NCBI GenBank assembly: GCA_910574965.1
Contig: CAJTDB010000025.1
Coordinates: 1 to 53,498 of the forward strand
Length of the DNA stretch: 53,498 bases
Direction of reading: 5' to 3'
Source: Lachnospiraceae bacterium
GTDB taxonomy: Bacteria; Bacillota; Clostridia; Lachnospirales; Lachnospiraceae
In this document: positions 23,779 to 31,920 of the stretch, piece by piece
How positions within the stretch are numbered: the first letter of the stretch is position 1
Layout: each line of letters opens with the position of its first letter
Made by a program: the position numbers and the translations under genes
Notes under the pieces: model-generated
What the model was told of the DNA's origin: nothing
The model's database searches: none
What the model saw: only the letters and a program-made list of their open reading frames with translations

Positions 23779-25182
23779 ATGGATAATAACAGAGCGGTTC
23801 ATTTTGACAGACATACCAATCTGCTGCAGCTAGAAGAACATATGTACCCGCTGGTGGATGTGGAGCATCCGAATACGTTCCGAAATCTGTATCCTTATAC
23901 GGAGATCCCCAAGATCGCGTTCAATGACCGAATCGTCCCCCATCATATGCCGGAGGAGATTTGGATCACAGATACCACCTTCCGCGACGGACAGCAGTCC
24001 CGCGCGCCCTATTCCACAGAACAGATCGTGACTATATACGACTATCTGCATAAGCTGGGCGGACATAAAGGTCTGATCCGGCAGTCGGAGTTCTTTTTGT
24101 ACAGTAAGAAAGACCGGGATGCCGTCTATAAATGCATGGAAAAAGGTTATAAATTTCCGGAAGTGACCAGTTGGATCCGTGCCAATAAGGATGATTTTCA
24201 GCTTGTGAAAGATCTGGGCATGAAAGAGACCGGTATCCTTGTAAGCTGCTCTGATTATCATATTTTTTATAAAATGAAAAAGACCAGACGGGAGGCTATG
24301 CAGCATTATCTGAACATTGTCCGGGATTGTCTGGAGATTGGAATCAGTCCCAGATGCCATCTGGAGGACATTACAAGAGCAGATATTTATGGTTATGTGA
24401 TTCCTTTCTGCCTGGAACTGAAAAATATGATGGATTATTACAACATTCCCATTAAAGTTCGCTGCTGTGATACGATGGGTTATGGGGTAAATTATCCAGG
24501 AGCTGTGATCCCGCGTTCCGTGTGCGGCATTATTTATGGTATCCAGATACACGCAGGATTTCCGTCAGAACTGATTGAGTGGCATGGACACAATGATTTT
24601 TATAAGGCGGTGAGCAATTCTACTACTGCATGGCTCTACGGAGCCTCCGGCGTGAACTGTTCGCTGTTCGGTATCGGAGAGCGAACCGGCAATACGCCTC
24701 TAGAAGCCATGGTATTTGAATATGCTCAGCTTCGGGGGACTTTAGACGGTATGGACACGACAGTGATTACAGATCTGGCAGAGTACTATGAAAAAGAGAT
24801 CGGTTATAAGATCCCTTCAAGAACACCGTTTGTAGGCAGGAATTTCAATGTAACCAGAGCGGGGATCCATGCGGACGGACTTCTGAAAAATGAGGAAATT
24901 TACAACATTTTCGATACGGAGAAATTTCTGAAGCGTCCGGCACTGGTATCGGTGTCCAATACTTCCGGCCTTGCGGGTATTGCTCACTGGATCAATACGT
25001 ATTTTTCACTGAAAGAAGAGAAAATGCTGGATAAGAATTCCGAGCTGGTCCGTATGGTAAAGGCGTGGGTGGACAATGAATATGAAAGCGGCCGCGTGAC
25101 GGTTTTGACCGACGAGGAACTTTTGGCGGTGATCCAGGACGCATGCAAAAAGACTGGAGTACAGATCGCGCAGGAGGCATAG
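23779..25182 (+). CDS. Re-citrate synthase-like enzyme (isopropylmalate synthase family)
   Basis: A 467-residue TIM-barrel DRE-metallolyase. It shows the metal/acyl-CoA motif ITDTTFRDGQQSR (Asp65, Arg69, Asp70), the metal-binding HGHND (His269, His271) and the GIGERTGNTPLEAM block. Its neighbour is isocitrate dehydrogenase and no leucine genes are near, so I assign it as Re-type citrate synthase (acetyl-CoA + oxaloacetate to citrate), as known from Clostridium kluyveri, rather than isopropylmalate or homocitrate synthase. The motifs alone do not decide this. ATG 23779 follows GAGGAGAG; the upstream frame start lies inside the operator. It probably feeds 2-oxoglutarate and glutamate synthesis. 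Confidence 0.8.
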   Translation: MDNNRAVHFDRHTNLLQLEEHMYPLVDVEHPNTFRNLYPYTEIPKIAFNDRIVPHHMPEEIWITDTTFRDGQQSRAPYSTEQIVTIYDYLHKLGGHKGLIRQSEFFLYSKKDRDAVYKCMEKGYKFPEVTSWIRANKDDFQLVKDLGMKETGILVSCSDYHIFYKMKKTRREAMQHYLNIVRDCLEIGISPRCHLEDITRADIYGYVIPFCLELKNMMDYYNIPIKVRCCDTMGYGVNYPGAVIPRSVCGIIYGIQIHAGFPSELIEWHGHNDFYKAVSNSTTAWLYGASGVNCSLFGIGERTGNTPLEAMVFEYAQLRGTLDGMDTTVITDLAEYYEKEIGYKIPSRTPFVGRNFNVTRAGIHADGLLKNEEIYNIFDTEKFLKRPALVSVSNTSGLAGIAHWINTYFSLKEEKMLDKNSELVRMVKAWVDNEYESGRVTVLTDEELLAVIQDACKKTGVQIAQEA

Positions 25183-25187
25183 AGGAC

Positions 25188-25883
25188 ATGGAGGACAGGC
25201 ATGGTCCTAAGGGAAGCCGGGACAGGCATTCTCTGCATGGAAAAGTGTATGAAAAAATCCGGGAGGATATTTTAAATGGCAAGTATGAACAGCATACTGA
25301 GCTGAAAGAGGCGGCTATCGGAGCAGAGCTGGGCGTAAGCAGAACACCTGTTCGAGAAGCGCTTCGGCAGTTGGAGCTGGAAGGACTGGTCAATATGATT
25401 CCCAATCGAGGGGCTTTTGTAAACCGGATCACGGAGAAAGACGTGCAGGATATCTATTTGATTCGCTCCATGCTGGAAGGGCAGTGTGCCAGATGGGCCA
25501 CAGAGTATATTACGGAAGCACAGCTTGAAGACCTGGAAGAAACGCTCTGCCTTTCGGAATATCATACCAAGAAGAATCATATTGATAAGCTGTACGAACT
25601 GGACAGCCTGTTCCATGAACAGTTGTATGCCGCATCCAACAGCCGGATTTTAAAACATGTGCTTTCGGACTTTCACGACTATGTGAAACAGGTGCGCAGG
25701 GCGTCCATTGCTTCTGATGGGAGATCCGTCAAATCCACCGAAGAGCACAGGGCCATCTTTGAAGCCATAAAGGCCAGGGATGCAGACCGGGCCGAGGAGC
25801 TGGCAAAAGAACACGTCCGGCATACCATCAAATGTATCCGGGAGATCGTTCTCGCGGATGAAGGCACATTTCATACAGAATAA
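25188..25883 (+). CDS. GntR-family regulator with FCD domain
   Basis: A 231-residue repressor-type protein: winged HTH at about 17-80 ([38 protein letters not shown]) and an all-helical FCD ligand domain (about 90-215) with the usual metal-binding residues (Asp in [12 protein letters not shown], His in [10 protein letters not shown], His in [11 protein letters not shown]). It probably binds the TGTATAC sites before 23779 and senses a metabolite such as citrate; the ligand is inferred. AGGAGG inside the previous gene lies ten bases before ATG 25188. The upstream gene ends five bases earlier. Confidence 0.92.
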   Translation: MEDRHGPKGSRDRHSLHGKVYEKIREDILNGKYEQHTELKEAAIGAELGVSRTPVREALRQLELEGLVNMIPNRGAFVNRITEKDVQDIYLIRSMLEGQCARWATEYITEAQLEDLEETLCLSEYHTKKNHIDKLYELDSLFHEQLYAASNSRILKHVLSDFHDYVKQVRRASIASDGRSVKSTEEHRAIFEAIKARDADRAEELAKEHVRHTIKCIREIVLADEGTFHTE

Positions 25884-25900
25884 AAAAGAGGAGCAAACAT

Positions 25901-27109
25901 ATGGAAAAGATTAAAATGACCACTCCGCTGGTGGAGATGGACGGAGACGAGATGACTCGGATTCTCTGGAAAATGATTAAAGAGGAACTGATCACGCCTT
26001 TTGTGGAGCTGAAGACCGAATACTATGATCTGGGACTTGAGAACCGGGACCGGACCAATGACCAGGTGACTGTGGAGTCCGCCGAGGCGACGAAAAAATA
26101 CGGAGTAGCGGTCAAATGTGCTACGATCACTCCGAACGCTTCCCGTATGGAAGAGTATCATTTAAAAGAGATGTGGAAAAGTCCCAACGGAACGATTCGG
26201 GCAGTGCTCGACGGTACGGTATTTCGGGCACCCATCATTGTAAAGGGCATTGAACCTTACGTCAGAACCTGGAAGAAGCCGATCACACTGGCCCGTCATG
26301 CATACGGAGATGTATACAAGGCTTCGGAAATGGTTATTCCAGGTCCGGGAAAAGTGGAGCTGGTCTATACGGCCACGGACGGAAGTACTGCTTCTGAAAC
26401 CGTACATCAGTTCGATGGGGCTGGCGTTGTACAGGGAATGCACAATCTGGACTGTTCTATTCAAAGCTTTGCCAGAAGCTGTTTTCAGTATGCCTTAGAT
26501 ACGAAACAGGACTTGTGGTTTGCCGCAAAGGATACGATCTCCAAGAAATACGATCATCATTTCAAAGACGAGTTTGAGGACATTTATGAAAAAGAGTATA
26601 AGGCTAAGTTTGAAGAAGCCGGACTTACCTATTTCTATACGCTGATTGACGATGCCATTGCCAGGGTTATCAAATCCGAGGGCGGCTTTATCTGGGCCTG
26701 CAAAAATTATGATGGGGACGTTATGAGCGATATGGTAGCAACTGCTTTCGGTTCCCTTGCCATGATGACTTCGGTGCTCGTATCACCTCAGGGGTACTAT
26801 GAGTACGAGGCGGCTCACGGAACGGTTCAGAGACATTACTATCAGCATTTAAAAGGGGAGGAAACTTCTACCAATCCTGTGGCTACCATTTTCGCGTGGT
26901 CCGGTGCGCTGCGCAAGAGAGGAGAACTGGACCGGTTGCCGGCACTTTCAAAATTCGCAGACCTTTTGGAACAGGCATCTATCGAAACGATTGAAGCCGG
27001 CAGGATGACGAAGGATCTTGCGCTGATTACCTCACTTTCGGATGTAGCCGTATTAAACTCAGGAGCATTTATCCGGGAGATTCGCGCAAGGCTGGAAACG
27101 CTTTTGTAG
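25901..27109 (+). CDS. icd: NADP-dependent isocitrate dehydrogenase
   Basis: A 402-residue enzyme of the eukaryote-like (type II) IDH subfamily: isocitrate + NADP+ to 2-oxoglutarate + CO2. Visible family blocks are [70 protein letters not shown] and [20 protein letters not shown] precedes ATG 25901. It is the third gene of an operon with citrate synthase and its regulator, so the operon turns oxaloacetate and acetyl-CoA into 2-oxoglutarate. The aconitase step must be coded elsewhere. Confidence 0.96.
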   Translation: MEKIKMTTPLVEMDGDEMTRILWKMIKEELITPFVELKTEYYDLGLENRDRTNDQVTVESAEATKKYGVAVKCATITPNASRMEEYHLKEMWKSPNGTIRAVLDGTVFRAPIIVKGIEPYVRTWKKPITLARHAYGDVYKASEMVIPGPGKVELVYTATDGSTASETVHQFDGAGVVQGMHNLDCSIQSFARSCFQYALDTKQDLWFAAKDTISKKYDHHFKDEFEDIYEKEYKAKFEEAGLTYFYTLIDDAIARVIKSEGGFIWACKNYDGDVMSDMVATAFGSLAMMTSVLVSPQGYYEYEAAHGTVQRHYYQHLKGEETSTNPVATIFAWSGALRKRGELDRLPALSKFADLLEQASIETIEAGRMTKDLALITSLSDVAVLNSGAFIREIRARLETLL

Positions 27110-27129
27110 GGCGTGTTTCTATTTAATAA

Positions 27130-27158
27130 GAATAAATATGTACCTCTTCCCATATATT
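27130..27158 (+). promoter_or_regulatory. Possible sigma-E promoter of spoIVA
   Basis: GAATAAA (27130-27136), a 14-base spacer and CATATATT (27151-27158) resemble the sporulation sigma-E consensus. spoIVA is known to be sigma-E dependent in Bacillus and Clostridium. A consensus match by eye only. Confidence 0.45.
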
Positions 27159-27185
27159 AGAACAAATACGGGAAGGGGTATTCTT

Positions 27186-28676
27186 ATGGAAATGATTCAG
27201 GATCAGAAAGAATTTCATCTATACAATGATATTAGAGAACGGACCGGCGGAGAGATCTATATCGGCGTGGTAGGACCTGTGCGGACCGGAAAATCTACTT
27301 TTATCAAGCGCTTTATGGATCTCCTGGTACTTCCGAATATGGAGGATGTTCACGAACGGGAGCGGGCGACGGACGAACTGCCCCAGTCGGCTGCAGGCAA
27401 GACAATCATGACAACAGAACCGAAATTTGTGCCAAAGGAGGCAGTGGAAATCAATGTGGGGGGCCGGATTCCGGTCAGCATCCGCCTGATCGACTGCGTA
27501 GGCTATATGGTGGAAGGAGCCGCCGGTCATCTGGAAAATGATGTGGAGCGCATGGTAAAGACGCCCTGGTTTGGAGAGGAGATCCCATTTACCAAGGCAG
27601 CAGAATTGGGCACGCATAAAGTGATCCACGATCATTCGACCATCGGAATCGTTGTGACCTGTGACGGCAGCTTCGGGGATATTCCGGCAGGAAATTACCG
27701 GGCGGCAGAAGAGCGGACCATTGAGGAACTAAAGACTCTCGGCAAGCCTTTTGTCATTCTTTTTAATACGACAAGGCCCTACAGTGACGGAGTGCGAAAA
27801 CAGGCGGAGGAAATGTTCCGCAAATATCAGATTCCTGTGCTTCCGGTAAACTGCGAACAGTTAAAAAAAGAGGACATCACGATGATTCTAGAGCAGGTGC
27901 TTCTGGAATTTCCTCTGACCGAAGTGGAATATGTGATGCCGCGCTGGGTGGAGATGCTTCCGGTGGCACATCCGGTCAAACAGGAGCTGATTGCAAAGGT
28001 ACGGGAGATGATGGAAGAATTTCATGTCCTGCGCGATATCGGTATGGCAAATACAAACTGCGAAGGGCCGTCCATTAGCCGAATGAAACTGGATAAAGTA
28101 GCACTGAATACCGGAACGGCGATCTATTCCATTGATATGGAAGAGAGTTGTTATTATCAGATGCTGAGTGAGCTGACCGGTATGGAACTGCAGGACGAAT
28201 ACGATCTGATGGAACAGTTAAAGAGACTGTCTGCCATGCAGAAAGAGTATGGAAAGGTCATCAAGGCTATGGATGCCGTCCGTCAGAAAGGGTACGGCAT
28301 GGTCCTTCCGGAAAAGGATGAGATCTCCATGGATGATCCGGTGCTGATTCATCAGGGCGGGAAATTCGGCGTGAAACTTCGCTCGGTCTCACCGTCCGTA
28401 CATATGATCCGTGCCAATATCGAGACGGAGATCGCGCCCATTGTGGGCAATGAGGAGCAGGCGAAAGATCTGATCCAGTATATTCAGGACGGCCGAAACC
28501 AAGAAGAAGGAATCTGGCAGATCAATATTTTTGGAAAGACGATTGAGGAGCTGGTGGAAGACGGGATACGAAGCAAACTGTACCAGATCGGGGAGGAAAG
28601 CCAGGTGAAACTGCAGGATACCATGCAGAAGATTGTAAACGACTCCAATGGAGGACTTGTCTGCATTATTATCTAG
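27186..28676 (+). CDS. spoIVA: Stage IV sporulation protein A (spore coat ATPase)
   Basis: A 496-residue ATPase that polymerises on the forespore surface as the base of the spore coat. It has the Walker A motif GPVRTGKST at 30-38, the switch-like DCVGYMVEG, NTTRPYSDG in the nucleotide domain, and the characteristic C-terminus ending LVCIII that docks to SpoVM and membrane. The length matches the family (about 492). GGGAAGGGG precedes ATG 27186; an earlier frame start has no site. It shows that the host makes endospores. It is transcribed alone, after icd and its 76-bp gap. Confidence 0.97.
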   Translation: MEMIQDQKEFHLYNDIRERTGGEIYIGVVGPVRTGKSTFIKRFMDLLVLPNMEDVHERERATDELPQSAAGKTIMTTEPKFVPKEAVEINVGGRIPVSIRLIDCVGYMVEGAAGHLENDVERMVKTPWFGEEIPFTKAAELGTHKVIHDHSTIGIVVTCDGSFGDIPAGNYRAAEERTIEELKTLGKPFVILFNTTRPYSDGVRKQAEEMFRKYQIPVLPVNCEQLKKEDITMILEQVLLEFPLTEVEYVMPRWVEMLPVAHPVKQELIAKVREMMEEFHVLRDIGMANTNCEGPSISRMKLDKVALNTGTAIYSIDMEESCYYQMLSELTGMELQDEYDLMEQLKRLSAMQKEYGKVIKAMDAVRQKGYGMVLPEKDEISMDDPVLIHQGGKFGVKLRSVSPSVHMIRANIETEIAPIVGNEEQAKDLIQYIQDGRNQEEGIWQINIFGKTIEELVEDGIRSKLYQIGEESQVKLQDTMQKIVNDSNGGLVCIII

Positions 28677-28701
28677 AAGATGGCAAAGAATGCTTAGGAG
28701 A

Positions 28702-28760
28702 GCCGGCATGGGCTGATAAAGTGTATTCGCATAGAATGCCGCTTATTCGTCCATGCCGGC
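28702..28760. other. Large hairpin after spoIVA
   Basis: GCCGGCATGG (28702-28711) pairs perfectly with CCATGCCGGC (28751-28760) around a 39-nt loop. A modest T content follows (CCTTTCTG), so it may act as a weak terminator between spoIVA and the MBL gene. Nothing coding is seen in 28677-28912. Confidence 0.5.
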
Positions 28761-28912
28761 CCTTTCTGCTTTGGCACATGCATCCTGAAAAACGGGAATC
28801 GTTATATCTGTATGTTAGATTTTCAAAATGACATGTTTTTGTGGTATTTTTGGAAGGGACGGTTTATAATGTATGGGTAACAGAGAACTTTGATGTGAGG
28901 AAATGATGATAT

Positions 28913-29611
28913 ATGATGAAAGTAAGATTTGTCTGTCATAGTTGTTTTATGGTGGAGTTTGACAAAAGCGTACTGATTTTTGATTATTATGGAGAAGGGA
29001 AGCTCCCGGAAAGTTTTGGGAAGAAAAACGTGTATTTCCTGAACAGTCATGGACATCCGGACCATTTTAAACGGGAGATTCTGGATCTTAGGGACAAGTA
29101 TCCGGGCGCAATATATATTTTGTCTAGCGATATATATTTCAAGAAGGAAAACCGGAAGGATTGGATCTGCCAGGTGAAAGCCAGAGAGACGTATGAGATT
29201 GGGGAACTTCATATTCAGACCCTGCGGTCTACGGATATGGGCGTTGCTTTTGTGGTGGAGACGGAGGGGAAGCGCATCTATCACGCAGGGGATCTGAACT
29301 GGTGGCACTGGGAAGGAGAGGACAAGGCGTGGAACAACAATATGGCGGCTAATTATAAGCAGGAAATGGACAGGCTTTCGAAAGTTCATTTTGACGCGGC
29401 ATTCCTTCCGGCTGATCCGCGGCTTGCGGATGCATATTACTGGGGAATCAAATATTTTCTGGAACAGGCAGAAGCAGAACATGTATTTCCCATGCATTTC
29501 TGGGAGAAATATGAGTTATGCCGCAGACTGTGCAGCCAGCCGGAGATGGAAGGGCTGCTTGCGCATTATCATCTGATCGAGTATCAGGGACAGGAGTGGG
29601 ATTTATGCTAG
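28913..29611 (+). CDS. MBL-fold metal-dependent hydrolase
   Basis: A 232-residue metallo-beta-lactamase-fold protein of the UlaG/RNase Z-like small type. The metal motif HGHPDH is at 46-51 (His46, His48, Asp50, His51), a further ligand region at YHAGDLNWW, and MHFW near the C-terminus. The substrate is unknown. Two adjacent ATGs (28913, 28916) are possible starts; GAGG lies 12 bases before the first. A TATAAT at 28865 suggests its own promoter. Its last seven bases overlap rnhA, so the two genes form an operon. Confidence 0.9.
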   Translation: MMKVRFVCHSCFMVEFDKSVLIFDYYGEGKLPESFGKKNVYFLNSHGHPDHFKREILDLRDKYPGAIYILSSDIYFKKENRKDWICQVKARETYEIGELHIQTLRSTDMGVAFVVETEGKRIYHAGDLNWWHWEGEDKAWNNNMAANYKQEMDRLSKVHFDAAFLPADPRLADAYYWGIKYFLEQAEAEHVFPMHFWEKYELCRRLCSQPEMEGLLAHYHLIEYQGQEWDLC

Positions 29612-30084
29612 TGAAAATCTATACGGACGGCTCTGCCAGAGGCAATCCAAACGGCCCCGGAGGTTATGGGACGATTTTGTCTTATGTGGATGCCAAAGGA
29701 GCGGAGCATATCCGGGAATATGCTCAGGGATACCAGAAGACGACGAACAACCGCATGGAGCTGATGGCAGTCATTGCAGGGCTGGAAGCGCTGACAAAGC
29801 CCTGTCAGGTGGAATTGTATTCGGACTCTAAATATGTGGTGGATGCATTTAACAAGCACTGGATCGAGTCCTGGCAGAAGAAAAACTGGATAACCAGTCA
29901 GAAGACGCCGGTGAAAAATCCGGACCTGTGGAAACGCCTTCTGAAAGCGAAGGCGCCTCACCAGGTAACCTTTATTTGGGTGAAAGGACACGACGGACAT
30001 CCCCAGAATGAGCGGTGCGATCAGTTGGCCACTTCGGCAGCGGACGGGAACGAACTCCTAGAGGATGTGATGTGTGAATTGTAA
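29605..30084 (+). CDS. rnhA: Ribonuclease HI
   Basis: A 159-residue RNase HI that cuts RNA in RNA-DNA hybrids. The four acidic residues are in IYTDGSARGNP, NNRMELMAV, LYSDSKYVV and ERCDQLATSAA. CAGGAG lies before ATG 29605, which overlaps the MBL stop by seven bases; a GTG two codons downstream is an alternative. The basic handle (WIESWQKKNWITSQK) is present. It converges with the deacetylase-like gene, with only eight bases between the stops and no clear terminator. Confidence 0.95.
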   Translation: MLVKIYTDGSARGNPNGPGGYGTILSYVDAKGAEHIREYAQGYQKTTNNRMELMAVIAGLEALTKPCQVELYSDSKYVVDAFNKHWIESWQKKNWITSQKTPVKNPDLWKRLLKAKAPHQVTFIWVKGHDGHPQNERCDQLATSAADGNELLEDVMCEL

Positions 30085-30092
30085 GCACCTGC

Positions 30093-31388
30093 TTATTCTA
30101 ATTCCGGCCGTCTCTGATCTAACACCTTTGAGGCGTCGATCAGGTCCGAGACGGACTCCGGACGTTTGGTCATGGTATATCCGTCCAGATTGCAGCGAGT
30201 CTGGCGGACATAGCCGTCTTTCACAACGACAAACGGCTTGGAAGCCCAGACTCCGCAGAAGAAACGGAAACCTTCAGACTGCAGATACGTCAGCTTCTGG
30301 CTTGGATAGTCAATCTCTTCGCCGTATGGATAGATATAAATATCCGTATCTCCCACAAGACTGGCAATCTCGTTTTTCCAGCGGGTCGTATCTTCTACAA
30401 GAGAGTTATAGGAGATCGACGCCGTGTGCCGGTGTCCGTAGCCATGAGAGGCGAAGAGCCAGCCGGTTTCCTTTAAGCGTTCGGCTATTTTGCGGACAGC
30501 CTCTTTGTCCTCCTCCAGCGTTGGACTTTCGGGATCATTTACCCGATAGCCGAGCGTGCCTTCGTATCCTGTGGCGGCGATGATTCCCTTGGCGCCTCTT
30601 AAGGAAAAGTCCGGATGTTCCCGGACAAAGGTATCTACCATGGGCATTACATCGTAATCTCCGATGCTCTCTTCTCCGTTTTGGTCAATATAGAGATTTT
30701 TCACATCTCCGTTTTCATCCAGAATAAGCCTTTTCGGGAAACCGTCCTCTTTCATATACTCATAATAGCTTACATCGTCCACGGACAGCACTAACGGGAT
30801 CTTTCCTTCCGGCACCAGAGGAGCAGCGGCTGTCAGTGTGACATTGCCCGCTTCGTCTGTCTGTTCCGTGCAGAGGTCATGAATATCAATCAATATGTAG
30901 TTGTTTGCATAGAGTTCTTCCAGTATGGCCTGACATTCTTCTGTGGTCGTCATCCAGTAATTGTATCCGTTGGACATATGATCTCCGTCAAAGGCTAAAT
31001 CCGTATCCACGATCAAGGAGTGAAAGAAAATATGGCGAACCGGCTGTTCATAGGGCACAAAGGAGGACAGTCCTTCGTTATAGGCACTAAGGGCTGCGGT
31101 GACGTCTTCATCCTGGGCAAATTCTTCCGGCACTTCCTGCAGCTTTTCTATGGCTTCCTCATAAAAATACCCCTCTGCCAGTCCTTTGGCCTCTTCCAGA
31201 ATAGGAACCAGCGTTTCTTCTCTTCGAATGGCAGCCAGTTCTTCTTCGGACAGCTCTGGTTCTTTCTCTTCCGGTATCTCTGTAGCTGCCGGTTCTGTTT
31301 CCTGAGGTGCGACGCCGCAGGCTGTCAGCCCAAAGGAAAGTACGGATGCTGTCAGAAGCATCCATTTTCTGAAATGTTTCTTTTTCAT
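30093..31388 (-). CDS. Polysaccharide-deacetylase-like lipoprotein
   Basis: A 431-residue exported protein. The signal peptide ends in the lipobox LTACG (Cys24), followed by a Glu/Pro-rich linker and a helical, repeat-like segment (about 60-130). The C-terminal domain resembles NodB polysaccharide deacetylases: LSVDDVSYY stands where TFDD is expected and SHGYGHRHT gives the metal-binding histidines. GAGG lies eight bases before ATG 31388. It probably acts on cell-wall or surface glycan outside the membrane. The changed first motif and insertions make catalytic activity uncertain. Confidence 0.85.
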   Translation of the reverse strand: MKKKHFRKWMLLTASVLSFGLTACGVAPQETEPAATEIPEEKEPELSEEELAAIRREETLVPILEEAKGLAEGYFYEEAIEKLQEVPEEFAQDEDVTAALSAYNEGLSSFVPYEQPVRHIFFHSLIVDTDLAFDGDHMSNGYNYWMTTTEECQAILEELYANNYILIDIHDLCTEQTDEAGNVTLTAAAPLVPEGKIPLVLSVDDVSYYEYMKEDGFPKRLILDENGDVKNLYIDQNGEESIGDYDVMPMVDTFVREHPDFSLRGAKGIIAATGYEGTLGYRVNDPESPTLEEDKEAVRKIAERLKETGWLFASHGYGHRHTASISYNSLVEDTTRWKNEIASLVGDTDIYIYPYGEEIDYPSQKLTYLQSEGFRFFCGVWASKPFVVVKDGYVRQTRCNLDGYTMTKRPESVSDLIDASKVLDQRRPELE

Positions 31389-31542
31389 AAGTTCATCCTC
31401 GCGTAATAAAATGTTGTGTGCAGTACACGTTTTTATTTTATCACGATTTCGACAAAAAGTGATTACATTTGTGTTACAGGACAGGAAATACTTTCTTAAA
31501 TAAAAGGTAGAGGGAAATTTAAAGGGAAATTTACAGAAAATA

Positions 31543-31571
31543 TTGCGGTCAGTGACAGGGTGTGATATGAT
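31543..31571 (+). promoter_or_regulatory. Promoter upstream of the alaS hairpin array
   Basis: TTGCGG (31543-31548), a 17-base spacer and TATGAT (31566-31571). The array of hairpins begins about 40 bases downstream, so the whole array would be the alaS 5' leader. Confidence 0.6.
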
Positions 31572-31609
31572 GGATATCGTGCAGTTCATGCAGAATGAAA
31601 AATAAAGCG

Positions 31610-31898
31610 GCATCTGTGTAGATGCGGAATTAAAACAGTGTTTATTATTAAAATGCTTCCAGAACCAGGGAGATTTTGATAACAAATGCGGAACTATAAC
31701 CAGCATTTGTTATCAAAAGGTCCCAGAAGGATTTTATGACACGGATGTGGCAGAAAATGCTTCTAGAACCAGGGAGATTTTGATAACAAATGCGGAACTA
31801 AAAACCAGCATTTGTTATCAAAAGGTCCCAGAAGGATTTTATGACACGGATGTGGCAGAAAATGCTTCTAGAACCAGGGAGATTTTGATAACAAATGC
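31610..31898 (+). ncRNA. Tandem hairpin array in the alaS leader
   Basis: Four hairpins in a row: a mini stem (31610-31625, GCATCT/AGATGC), a unit lacking its inner part (31638-31689), and two full units of 91 nt (31703-31793 and 31808-31898) repeating every 105 bp. A full unit has a perfect 16-bp outer stem (GCATTTGTTATCAAAA and complement), then CCC/GGG, AGAAG/CTTCT, an A/T-rich stem and an apical CAC-GGAT-GTG. Units are joined by GGAACTATAA-type linkers. After the last comes GGAACTATAATAGGAGGA and the GTG start of alaS. The same inner architecture occurs at 37020-37313 and 50014-50304. Confidence 0.85.
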
Positions 31899-31920
31899 GG
31901 AACTATAATAGGAGGAAAAC

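Noticed and set aside
23779-25182. Calling the gene 2-isopropylmalate synthase (leuA) or homocitrate synthase
   Set aside because: The family motifs allow it, but no leucine genes are near and isocitrate dehydrogenase is in the operon; Re-citrate synthase fits better.
31638-31898. Stem-loops before alaS as a T-box riboswitch
   Set aside because: No T-box consensus, no specifier-type long leader and no terminator/antiterminator pair were seen.
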